Part shown: piece after piece, positions 15,053 through 21,097 of the stretch | Layout of the letters: the number at the start of each line of letters is the position of its first letter | Position numbering within the stretch: position 1 is the stretch's first letter | From: Alphaproteobacteria bacterium UBA4588 | GTDB lineage: Bacteria; Pseudomonadota; Alphaproteobacteria; Puniceispirillales; Puniceispirillaceae | DNA length: 21,097 nt | Assembly (NCBI GenBank): GCA_002387605.1 | Contig: DGJU01000023.1 | Span: 1 to 21,097 of the forward strand | Direction: 5' to 3' | The notes under the pieces: generated by a model | What the model was told of the DNA's origin: nothing | The model's input: the letters and a program-made list of their open reading frames with translations, nothing else | Database searches by the model: none | Program-made: the position numbers and the translations under genes

Positions 15053-15083
15053 TGTCAAGCCGGCTTGGACAGACTAAGTCTGT
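15053..15083. promoter_or_regulatory. Two adjacent dyads in the hflK-mrp divergent region, over a candidate hflK -35
   Basis: The first dyad is centred on CAAGCCGGCTTG (15056-15067), a perfect 12-base palindrome that extends imperfectly to TGTC...GGACA. The second is ACAGACT-A-AGTCTGT (15069-15083), a perfect 7-bp inverted repeat with one central base. On the minus strand bases 15058-15053 read TTGACA, a perfect -35 for hflK, though the -10 about 17-18 bases on (near GTGATTA) is poor. The dyads are seen; a role as operators is inferred. Confidence 0.4.
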
Positions 15084-15167
15084 GGTCGCAACGTCGTGGT
15101 ACCTATATCATTCTTCTGCGCACATAATTCAAGGCCAACTTTCAAATTCACAGCTAGGATTTAGCGA

Positions 15168-16268
15168 ATGACTGCTCACCCGAACCCCGATGCGATTCTC
15201 TCTGCTCTTACATCTGCACCACTTCTGCCTGATGGGCAGGGGCAAATTGAGAGCAAAGCTGTATCAGGCCTTGTTGTAAAAGATGGGAATGTAGGCTTTA
15301 CACTCGAAATTGACCCAGCTCTTGCCCCTCATGCAGACGCCCTCAAACAAGCAGCAGAGCGGGCTGTTGATAAGCTTGACGGCGTGCTGTCAGTAACCGT
15401 AATCCTGACGGCCCATAATCAGCAAACCGCCCAAGCCCCTGCTCCGCACACGCATGAAGCGCCCCAGCAGGAGGCTCTTTTGAAGCCGGCGCGCTATATT
15501 GTCGCTGTTGCCTCTGGTAAGGGCGGTGTAGGAAAATCCACAACAGCGATTAATCTTGCGCTTGCGCTTGCTGCCCAAGGCCAGCGGGTTGGGATTTTGG
15601 ATGCTGATATCTATGGCCCCTCCTTGCCTCGGCTTCTCGGCCTGAATAAAAAACCGGTTACCGAAAATAATAAACTGGTTCCTCTGATGGCGTGGGGCCT
15701 GCAGGCTATGTCGATTGGGTTTCTGCTTGAAGAAGATTCTCCAACAATCTGGCGCGGCCCAATGGTGATGAGCGCCATCCAGCAAATGTTGCGGGATGTT
15801 GCGTGGGATAATCTTGATATTCTTGTGGTCGATATGCCGCCCGGCACGGGTGATGCTCAACTAACCATCTCGCAACGCGCCGAACTTGCTGGCGCTGTGA
15901 TTGTGTCAACACCGCAGGACTTGGCGCTGATTGACGCCCGAAAAGGTCTGAACATGTTCCAACGGGTGAATGTGCCGGTTCTTGGCATTGTTGAAAATAT
16001 GAGCCATTTCATCTGCCCGTCTTGCGGCGATCGCTCAGAGATTTTTGGTCATGGCGGGGCGGCAGCTGAAGCTGCTCGTCTCGGCCTGCCCTTCCTTGGA
16101 GAGGTTCCCCTCGACATGGCAATCAGAGAAACATCAGATGCCGGCACACCTATTGTGAGCAGCCAGCCTGACAGCCCCTATAGTGCTGTCTATCACAAGA
16201 TAGCAGAACAGGTACTGACGCAGATTACCGGACAAGACAGAAAAGCCCCATCGATTGTGATGGATTAA
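15168..16268 (+). CDS. apbC: Mrp/ApbC family Fe-S cluster carrier ATPase
   Basis: P-loop ATPase of the MRP/Nbp35 family that binds and transfers Fe-S clusters to apoproteins in the cytosol. It has 366 residues. An N-terminal MIP18/DUF59-like domain (about 7-82) is joined by an Ala/Pro/His-rich linker to the ATPase. The deviant Walker A is GKGGVGKS (117-124), with DADIYGPSLPRLLG (145-158) and VDMPPGTGDAQLT (221-233) typical of the family. The cluster-binding CPSC is at Cys283/Cys286 (FICPSCGDRSEIFGHGG). AGGA lies about nine bases before the ATG. It is divergent from hflK and convergent with folA, with only 32 bases between the stop codons and no clear terminator there. Fumarase, GlcF and other Fe-S enzymes nearby are possible clients, but that is conjecture. 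Confidence 0.96.
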   Translation: MTAHPNPDAILSALTSAPLLPDGQGQIESKAVSGLVVKDGNVGFTLEIDPALAPHADALKQAAERAVDKLDGVLSVTVILTAHNQQTAQAPAPHTHEAPQQEALLKPARYIVAVASGKGGVGKSTTAINLALALAAQGQRVGILDADIYGPSLPRLLGLNKKPVTENNKLVPLMAWGLQAMSIGFLLEEDSPTIWRGPMVMSAIQQMLRDVAWDNLDILVVDMPPGTGDAQLTISQRAELAGAVIVSTPQDLALIDARKGLNMFQRVNVPVLGIVENMSHFICPSCGDRSEIFGHGGAAAEAARLGLPFLGEVPLDMAIRETSDAGTPIVSSQPDSPYSAVYHKIAEQVLTQITGQDRKAPSIVMD

Positions 16269-16300
16269 TTTCAGCCTGCTATCTTAGCCAAACAAAGGGC

Positions 16301-16831
16301 TTAAACAAAAATTGGTACCTTGCGGGTCATTCTTTGATAGCGAAATGTTGGCACGTCGCCGGTTTTAACATGTGTTTCAAGACAGCGGTCATCCCAGTCC
16401 ATTGGTGATGTTTTGGGAAACAAAACACCTTGGTCGGGGGTGACGTCAATGAGCGTCATCTCAATCTTGTTACAGCGCGATAGACCGTCAGCATAAATTT
16501 GGCCACCCCCGAACAGAATAAGCCGTCTTTCGCTACCATCCTGCTCAGTGAGCCAGTCTTTACCTGCTTTTATCGCACTATCAAGGCTCGTTACAGCAAT
16601 CGCGCCCTTTGCCTGCCACGACTTATCGCGCGTCATTACAATGCTCGCCCGTCCCGGAAGAGCCCGCCCGATAGACTCCCATGTTTTACGGCCCATGATA
16701 AGCGGGCAGCCCATTGTCAGCGCCTTCACCCGCTTCAAATCATCCGGTAAATGCCAGACAAGGCCGCTCCCATCGCCAATAACACGATTTTGGGCCATCG
16801 CGACAACGCAAACAAGTTCAAATGAGGTCAT
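16301..16831 (-). CDS. folA: Dihydrofolate reductase
   Basis: NADPH-dependent reduction of dihydrofolate to tetrahydrofolate, which regenerates the cofactor consumed by ThyA. The start at 16831 gives 176 residues (MTSFELVCVVAMAQNRVIGDG); an in-frame ATG 27 codons upstream would overlap thyA and adds a non-homologous leader. Family marks: VAMAQNRVIG (9-18), the substrate loop LVWHLPDDLKRVKALTMG with the acidic residue in LPDDL, IMGRKTWESIGRALPGR (the NADPH-binding MGRKTWES), and FGGGQIY near residue 120. It follows thyA after 34 bases, the usual thyA-folA order. The ribosome site is weak, so the start is the least certain part. Confidence 0.95.
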   Translation of the reverse strand: MTSFELVCVVAMAQNRVIGDGSGLVWHLPDDLKRVKALTMGCPLIMGRKTWESIGRALPGRASIVMTRDKSWQAKGAIAVTSLDSAIKAGKDWLTEQDGSERRLILFGGGQIYADGLSRCNKIEMTLIDVTPDQGVLFPKTSPMDWDDRCLETHVKTGDVPTFRYQRMTRKVPIFV

Positions 16832-16865
16832 TTTGCTCAGTATACTTTCATAAATAAGGAAAAAC

Positions 16866-17660
16866 TTATATAGCAATCGGCGCCGAGATCGATGGTGCAG
16901 CAGCATAATCATCTAGGGTAATATGGTCGAACCGGAAGGATAGCAAATCATCTGGTGGTGAAACAAGGCGTAACTTGGGAAGAGGCCCTGGTGTACGCGA
17001 TAATTGCTCTTTAGCCTGCTCTTCATGGTTCAGATAGAGATGTGCGTCACCAAGCGTATGCACAAAATCCCCTACCTCTAAGCCGCAAACATGGGCAATC
17101 ATATGCGTTAAAAGCGCATAGGATGCCACATTAAAAGGAACCCCAAGGAAGATATCAGCAGAGCGCTGATAAAGCTGGCAGGATAATTTACCGTTCGCCA
17201 CATAAAACTGGAACAGGCAGTGACAGGGCGGCAGCGCCATATGCGGCACATCAGACGGATTCCAGGCCGACACAATAAGCCGGCGCGAAGATGGCGAGGT
17301 TTTAATCATCTCGACAACATCCATAAGCTGGTCAATCACCCTACCATCAGGCGTCTCCCAGCGCCGCCACTGCTTTCCATATACTGGCCCCAAATCACCT
17401 GCTTCATCCGCCCATTCATCCCAGATTTTCACACCATTATCACGCAGATAAGCAATATTTGTATCACCCTGAATGAACCATAAAAGTTCATGAATAATAG
17501 AGCGCAGATGTAGTTTTTTGGTTGTTAGGACGGGGAACCCTTCTTGCAGATTAAACCGCATCTGCCAGCCGAAAACAGAACGGGTACCCGTTCCGGTTCT
17601 ATCATCACGAACAACACCCTGTTCAAGGGCTTCTGAGAGAAGATGAAGATATTGCTGCAT
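16866..17660 (-). CDS. thyA: Thymidylate synthase
   Basis: Methylates dUMP to dTMP using methylene-tetrahydrofolate, producing dihydrofolate for FolA. The 264 residues match E. coli ThyA in length throughout. Visible motifs: DRTGTGTRSVFG (20-31), ELLWFIQGDTN (58-68), the active-site Cys146 in MALPPCHCLFQFYV, QRSADIFLGVPFNVASYALL and GDAHLYLNHEEQ. The C-terminal Val/Ile (ISAPIAI) that closes over the substrate is conserved. It starts a two-gene unit with folA, divergent from ssrA. I could not pick out a convincing promoter in the 150 bases upstream. Confidence 0.98.
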   Translation of the reverse strand: MQQYLHLLSEALEQGVVRDDRTGTGTRSVFGWQMRFNLQEGFPVLTTKKLHLRSIIHELLWFIQGDTNIAYLRDNGVKIWDEWADEAGDLGPVYGKQWRRWETPDGRVIDQLMDVVEMIKTSPSSRRLIVSAWNPSDVPHMALPPCHCLFQFYVANGKLSCQLYQRSADIFLGVPFNVASYALLTHMIAHVCGLEVGDFVHTLGDAHLYLNHEEQAKEQLSRTPGPLPKLRLVSPPDDLLSFRFDHITLDDYAAAPSISAPIAI

Positions 17661-17780
17661 GGGGACTCTTTCGAAGGGAACATAGATGAGGGTTCAGCAG
17701 ATTACACGACACTTGCAATGAATATATGGCAGGTCTGGCGTAAAAAAAACACCTTGTCACACCCTGATACGCAAAAAATC

Positions 17781-17809
17781 TTCCAACTTCACTGATTTGC
17801 CTCTATATT
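17781..17809 (+). promoter_or_regulatory. Candidate promoter for ssrA
   Basis: TATATT (17804-17809) with TTCCAA 17 bases upstream (17781-17786). The start would be near 17816, just before the first stem of the RNA. The -35 is poor for a gene expected to be strongly expressed, so an activator or another element may contribute. Confidence 0.35.
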
Positions 17810-17815
17810 GATCAA

Positions 17816-18188
17816 TGTCAGCTTCGGCTGACTATGGCGATAAACGTAGCGTGAAATAAGCAGGGCGGACCCGGGGGCGGTACCCGGCGCCTCCACCATT
17901 TTTTCAAGATAGGCTAGCCAGACGGACTTATACCGTCAGAGCTGGCCCGTGGCAGAAAAAATATGCGGGGGCGAAATAGGATCGACGCATGTGGTAAAGG
18001 CTCTATTTTCGTTCGGTATGGTACCCGCCGTTATCGGGCCATTGTAGTAGTTGCAAATGACAACACTGCTCCGGTTGCTATCGCTGCTTAATGCAGCAGG
18101 CGTAGCCGACTTAAAGTCCTAGCCGCTTGAGCTCGGTTAGGCGGGGTTTGGGGGCGCACCTGGCAACAGAAGCGTTCCTGCTTTTCCG
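17816..18188 (+). ncRNA. ssrA: Two-piece, circularly permuted tmRNA (alphaproteobacterial ssrA); ends approximate
   Basis: Trans-translation RNA that rescues stalled ribosomes and tags the nascent protein. The gene is permuted: the acceptor piece comes first and the coding piece second. Acceptor piece (about 17817-17898): a GTCAGC-TTCG-GCTGAC hairpin, then a 5-bp T-stem CCGGG/CCCGG, the 3' acceptor strand CGCCTCC (17888-17894), discriminator A and encoded CCA (17896-17898). About 68 bases, presumably excised, follow. Coding piece: GGGGGCG (17967-17973) pairs with CGCCTCC over 7 bp with G·U at pair 3, the alanine identity pair. ACGCATGT (17985-17992) pairs with ACGTAGCGT (17844-17852) with one bulged A, as expected for P2. 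The tag frame follows, with its stop in the loop of GCTGC-TTAAT-GCAGC. CACCTGGCAACAGAAG near 18158-18173 is the conserved end of alphaproteobacterial coding RNA. The 5' and 3' ends are estimates. Confidence 0.93.
18053..18091 (+). other. tmRNA tag reading frame, ANDNTAPVAIAA then UAA
   Basis: The resume codon is GCA at 18053, preceded by TAGTAGTT. The frame codes for ANDNTAPVAIAA and ends in TAA (18089-18091). With the alanine carried by the RNA the full tag is AANDNTAPVAIAA. The N-terminal half AANDN matches the part read by SspB in Caulobacter (AANDNFAEE...), and the hydrophobic-AA end matches the ClpX degron. Confidence 0.9.
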
Positions 18189-18208
18189 CTGGTTCCTATC
18201 CGGACCAG
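18189..18208 (+). other. Hairpin between ssrA and sspB
   Basis: CTGGTTC/GGACCAG can form a 7-bp stem with one G·U pair and a 6-base loop. No T-run follows, so it is more likely an RNA 3'-end or processing structure than a full terminator. Its relation to the mature tmRNA end is unknown. Confidence 0.35.
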
Positions 18209-18226
18209 ACATTAAATCGTTTAGGC

Positions 18227-18808
18227 ATGAGATATAAAACCAAGATGGATGACACAACAGAGTTACAGAGCATCAATTACGAATTACTTGTTGAAGATGC
18301 CTTAAGAAGTGTTGTTCGTGGCGCTCTTTCCATCGCACAGCATGCAGGGCTTCCGGGGGAATCGCATTTTTATGTGACCTTCTTAACCGATGCGACTGGT
18401 GTTTCTATCAGCGACACCCTCAAAGCAGCCAATCCAAAAGAAATGACAATCGTTCTGCAACATCAGTTCTGGGACCTTGATGTGTTTGACGATAGATTTA
18501 ACATCACCTTATCATTTTCTGGAACGCATGAGCCGCTCATTATCCCGTTTTCTGCTGTGACACATTTTACTGACCCGTCTGTTGGATTCGGTTTGCAGTT
18601 TAGCGAGCCTGATACAGATGATGAAAATGCCGAAGATAGCGCTATGACGCCGACGCGGATTGGCAAGCCAGCATCGCTGACAGATATCACGCCCTCGCTT
18701 TCCAAAAGCGAAAAGAAAAGCAATCAGATTCAGCATGATGATGAAATAACGGTTGAAAAAGATACAGCTGAAATTGTCTCTCTTGATACCTTTAGAAAAG
18801 AGCCCTAG
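18227..18808 (+). CDS. sspB: SspB, ClpXP adaptor for ssrA-tagged proteins (alphaproteobacterial type)
   Basis: Adaptor that binds the tmRNA-encoded tag and tethers the substrate to ClpX for degradation. It has 193 residues. The folded tag-binding domain (about 17-126) has INYELLVEDALRSVVRGAL, GLPGESHFYVTF, EMTIVLQHQFWDL and DPSVGFGLQF, all typical of the alphaproteobacterial SspB family. A charged, low-complexity linker (about 127-180) leads to the C-terminal IVSLDTFRK, the short ClpX-docking tail, closely like the end of Caulobacter SspB. It sits directly downstream of ssrA on the same strand. The start is uncertain: 18227 and 18245 are both possible, and neither has a good ribosome site. 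Confidence 0.93.
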   Translation: MRYKTKMDDTTELQSINYELLVEDALRSVVRGALSIAQHAGLPGESHFYVTFLTDATGVSISDTLKAANPKEMTIVLQHQFWDLDVFDDRFNITLSFSGTHEPLIIPFSAVTHFTDPSVGFGLQFSEPDTDDENAEDSAMTPTRIGKPASLTDITPSLSKSEKKSNQIQHDDEITVEKDTAEIVSLDTFRKEP

Positions 18809-18820
18809 GCTTTTACACCT

Positions 18821-18839
18821 GCTAAGGTCTTAGCTTTTT
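18821..18839 (+). terminator. Short intrinsic terminator after sspB
   Basis: GCTAA-GGTC-TTAGC followed by five T, 12 bases after the sspB stop. The stem is only 5-6 bp, so it is probably leaky. It separates ssrA-sspB from fumarase. Confidence 0.5.
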
Positions 18840-18844
18840 CCATC

Positions 18845-18850
18845 TATAAT
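18845..18850 (+). promoter_or_regulatory. -10 box for the fumarase gene
   Basis: A perfect TATAAT 29 bases before the fumarase ATG, giving a leader of about 20-25 bases. The -35 position falls in the sspB terminator stem and is not canonical. Confidence 0.45.
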
Positions 18851-18866
18851 TTTCTGTGATCCACCC

Positions 18867-18872
18867 AAAGGG
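18867..18872 (+). promoter_or_regulatory. Ribosome binding site that fixes the fumarase start
   Basis: AAAGGG seven bases before the ATG at 18880. It favours that ATG over the in-frame GTG at 18856, which would place this site inside the coding sequence. Confidence 0.6.
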
Positions 18873-18879
18873 CTCTAAG

Positions 18880-20490
18880 ATGTCAGATTTTACCTACACA
18901 CCCCTACTTCCTGTATCTGGTGATGATACCCCCTATCGTCTGCTTACAACTGAGCATGTTACCACCAGCACGCATCAAGGCCGGACGTTTCTTCATGTTG
19001 CGCCCGAAGGCCTAACATTGCTTGCTGAACAGGCGATGGCAGATGTGTCCCACCTTTTACGTCCGGGCCACCTTGGCCAGCTCCGCGCTATCATGGATGA
19101 TGATGAAGCAACACGGAACGATAAATTTGTTGCGCTTGAAATGCTCAAAAATGCTGTCATTTCATCAGAGCGTGTCTTGCCAATGTGTCAGGATACAGGC
19201 ACTGCCCTTATCAGCGCTAGCCGCGGCGAGCAGGTCCTGACAGGCGGGGCAGATTCTGAAGCCCTTTCGCGCGGTATCTATAATACCTATCAGTCTCATA
19301 ATCTGCGATTCTCACAGCTGGCACCTCTGAGCATGTTCGAAGAAAAGAACACAGCCAACAACCTGCCTGCCCAGATTGATATTGCAGCATCTAGCGGCTC
19401 AGAATATCACTTTACCTTCATTCAGAAAGGCGGCGGGTCTGCTAACAAGACCTTCCTGCATCAGAAAACAAAGGCGGTTCTTAACCCAGATGGTCTGCGG
19501 GCCTTTTTGAAAGAAGCGATTGTGTCTCTTGGTACAGCTGCCTGCCCTCCCTACCACCTTGCTATTGTGGTTGGCGGTACCTCTGCTGAATTTAATCTGA
19601 AAACAGTAAAAAAAGCCTCTGTTCGCGACCTTGATCATCTGCCGACAAGCGGGTCTGAATCAGGTCATGGCTGGCGCGATCTTGAGTGGGAAAAAGAAAT
19701 TCTCCAGATGACACGCGAGCTTGGTATCGGGGCTCAGTTTGGCGGTAAATATTACTGCCATGATGTCCGTGTTATCCGGCTTCCGCGGCACGGCGCAAGC
19801 TGTCCTATCGGCGTTGGCGTGTCGTGTTCAGCTGACAGACAAATACGCGGTAAAATTACCAAAGACGGTATCTTCTTAGAACAGCTTGAAGAACAGCCCG
19901 CACAATATCTGCCTGACGTGAGTGCCGAAGAGGTTGCAGATGATGCGGTGAATATCGACTTAACAAAGCCGATGACAGAAATTCTTGCTACCTTATCACA
20001 GCATCCGGTCAAAACACGCGTTAACCTAACCGGTCCAATGATTGTTGCGCGTGACATTGCTCATGCCAAGCTCCTCGAACAGCTTGATGCAACCGGCACT
20101 CTGCCTGACTATATTAAAAACCATCCTGTTTATTATGCTGGCCCTGCCAAAACACCTGATGGTATGGCATCTGGCTCTTTTGGTCCGACAACAGCAGGCC
20201 GGATGGATTCTTATGTTGATACGTTCCAGAAAGCCGGCGGCTCACTTGTGATGCTGGCCAAAGGCAATCGCTCTGCTGCGGTACGTAATGCATGCCGAGA
20301 TAATGGCGGCTTCTACCTTGGCTCAATTGGCGGTGTAGCCGCAAAGCTTGCTCTTGAGAGTATCAAAAAAGTTGAAGTGCTGGAGTTTCCAGAATTTGGC
20401 ATGGAAGCTGTCTGGCGAATCGAAGTTGAAAATTTCCCAGCCTTCATCGTGATGGATGATAAAGGCAATGACTTTTTCAGCTTTGATTAA
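18880..20490 (+). CDS. fumA: Class I (4Fe-4S) fumarate hydratase
   Basis: Oxygen-sensitive iron-sulfur enzyme that interconverts fumarate and malate in the TCA cycle. The ATG at 18880 gives 536 residues, close to the 548 of E. coli FumA/FumB, and the two align by eye along the whole length. The three cluster cysteines are Cys103 (LPMCQDTGTA), Cys222 (GTAACPPYH) and Cys316 (GVSCSADR). FGGKYYCHDVRVIRLPRHGASCP is typical of the N-terminal domain, and YYAGPAKTPDGMASGSFGPTTAGRMDSYVD with FPAFIVMDDKGNDFF marks the C-terminal beta domain. It is encoded as one chain, not as separate alpha and beta subunits. Its 3' end overlaps glcF by 14 bases tail to tail. The symbol may be given as fumA or fumB. 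Confidence 0.97.
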   Translation: MSDFTYTPLLPVSGDDTPYRLLTTEHVTTSTHQGRTFLHVAPEGLTLLAEQAMADVSHLLRPGHLGQLRAIMDDDEATRNDKFVALEMLKNAVISSERVLPMCQDTGTALISASRGEQVLTGGADSEALSRGIYNTYQSHNLRFSQLAPLSMFEEKNTANNLPAQIDIAASSGSEYHFTFIQKGGGSANKTFLHQKTKAVLNPDGLRAFLKEAIVSLGTAACPPYHLAIVVGGTSAEFNLKTVKKASVRDLDHLPTSGSESGHGWRDLEWEKEILQMTRELGIGAQFGGKYYCHDVRVIRLPRHGASCPIGVGVSCSADRQIRGKITKDGIFLEQLEEQPAQYLPDVSAEEVADDAVNIDLTKPMTEILATLSQHPVKTRVNLTGPMIVARDIAHAKLLEQLDATGTLPDYIKNHPVYYAGPAKTPDGMASGSFGPTTAGRMDSYVDTFQKAGGSLVMLAKGNRSAAVRNACRDNGGFYLGSIGGVAAKLALESIKKVEVLEFPEFGMEAVWRIEVENFPAFIVMDDKGNDFFSFD

Positions 20491-21097
20491 TAATCTTGTC
20501 TAGCTGTGACGGTGTTGGTCCGCCATATGCCCAGTCAAGCAACTGGACCGTATGGCAAATTGGCGCGTCCACATCCGCAAGCTGATTGATACATCCAAGG
20601 TTGCCTGCCGCCACAATATCTGCACCCGCTTTGTTGATAGAGGCGAGCTTACGCTCCTTCAGGCCCTGCGATAAATCAGGTTGCAACACATTGTAAACAC
20701 CGGCTGAGCCGCAACATAAATGCGCATTTGCAATCGCTTTGATATCAAAGCCAGCGCGGCTGAGCAGCTGTTTTGGCAGTTCAGTAATTTTCTGACCATG
20801 CTGCATGGAACAGGCCGAATGATAGGCAACAGACAATCCGCGCGGGGCAACTGACTGGCCCATTTCAACCCTATCGAGAAGTTCAGTAACATCACAAGCA
20901 AGGGCTGAGATTTTCGCCGCAATATCTGCATATTCCGCATCATCACGCATTAAATTACCATAATCTTTCAAGGTCGTACCGCAGCCTGATGTATTGACGA
21001 TAATCGCATCAATTGTGCCGCTCTCCACTTCGGGACGCCACGCATCAATGGTAGCACAGATTTGCTGGTGAGCTGCATCATGGGCATCGATATGGTG
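20477..21097 (-). CDS. glcF: GlcF, glycolate oxidase iron-sulfur subunit (5' end outside window)
   Basis: Subunit of the GlcDEF complex that oxidises glycolate to glyoxylate and passes electrons on through Fe-S clusters. About 206 C-terminal residues are present; the frame is open to the right edge (HHIDAHDAAHQQI...IDAWRPEVE), so the N-terminal 4Fe-4S ferredoxin part is outside. Two CCG-domain motifs characteristic of GlcF/heterodisulfide-reductase-like proteins are seen: NTSGCGTTLKDYG and the later CCGSAGVYNVLQPDLSQGLKERKL, followed by GNLGCINQL. The assignment to GlcF rather than a lactate-oxidising homologue (LldE/LutA type) rests on these motifs and the single-chain layout. The final codons and stop lie inside the 3' end of fumA on the opposite strand. 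Confidence 0.9.
   Translation of the reverse strand, partial: HHIDAHDAAHQQICATIDAWRPEVESGTIDAIIVNTSGCGTTLKDYGNLMRDDAEYADIAAKISALACDVTELLDRVEMGQSVAPRGLSVAYHSACSMQHGQKITELPKQLLSRAGFDIKAIANAHLCCGSAGVYNVLQPDLSQGLKERKLASINKAGADIVAAGNLGCINQLADVDAPICHTVQLLDWAYGGPTPSQLDKIINQS

Noticed and set aside
16832..16912. Longer dihydrofolate reductase start at 16912
   Set aside because: It would overlap thyA by 47 bases and add a basic leader with no counterpart in the family.
17701..17760. TTGTCA at 17754-17759 as the ssrA -35
   Set aside because: The sequence 16-18 bases downstream (around AATCTT) is not a plausible -10; the TATATT further on is too distant from it.
17899..17966. Possible separate small RNA or tRNA between the two tmRNA halves
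   Set aside because: The segment folds locally (GACGG/CCGTC) but has no tRNA features and is the expected excised loop of a permuted tmRNA.
1..21097. Mobile elements, CRISPR arrays, defence or secretion systems
   Set aside because: Every larger open stretch is accounted for by a recognised housekeeping gene; no transposase, integrase, regularly spaced repeat array, or att-like duplication was seen.

Overview
The window looks like core chromosome of an alphaproteobacterium of moderate GC content. The best evidence is at 17.8-18.2 kb: a circularly permuted, two-piece tmRNA gene of the alphaproteobacterial type, followed at once by a gene for the alphaproteobacterial form of the ClpXP adaptor SspB. 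The housekeeping proteins (KARI, AHAS, HflKC, Do protease, class I fumarase) fit that assignment. A marine lineage such as SAR116 is possible, but that is only an impression. I saw no insertion sequence, integrase, phage gene, CRISPR array, rRNA or tRNA.

Layout. (1) 1-5291, minus strand: the rod-shape operon mreB-mreC-mreD-mrdA(PBP2)-rodA, transcribed leftward with very short gaps or ATGA overlaps; rodA runs off the left edge. (2) 5340-9107, minus strand: the branched-chain amino acid genes ilvI-ilvN-ilvC, with a good promoter directly behind miaA and a strong intrinsic terminator after ilvC. (3) 9110-10057, minus: miaA; then serB on the plus strand, closed by a bidirectional terminator. (4) 11215-14877, minus: hflK-hflC-degP, a membrane and periplasmic quality-control cluster. 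(5) 15168-16268, plus: mrp/apbC, divergent from hflK across a 290-base control region that carries a tandem 23-bp repeat and two adjacent dyads. (6) 16301-17660, minus: thyA-folA, the dTMP/folate pair. (7) 17816-18808, plus: ssrA and sspB, the tag-encoding RNA and the adaptor that delivers tagged proteins to ClpXP. (8) 18880-20490, plus: class I fumarase. It overlaps tail-to-tail with glcF, the glycolate oxidase Fe-S subunit, which enters from the right edge on the minus strand.

The genes group into cell-wall elongation, Ile/Val/Leu synthesis, envelope proteolysis, nucleotide/folate supply, trans-translation, and C4/C2 carbon metabolism. None is new as a family. The points that deserve a second look are mostly at sub-gene scale: the divergent T-loop of the tmRNA, the ssrA-sspB adjacency, an insert in PBP2, a thrombin-aptamer-like G-rich element followed by seven T in the ilvN-ilvC gap, the hflK upstream repeat and dyads, and a long hairpin between hflC and degP. 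I found no convincing undescribed multi-gene system.
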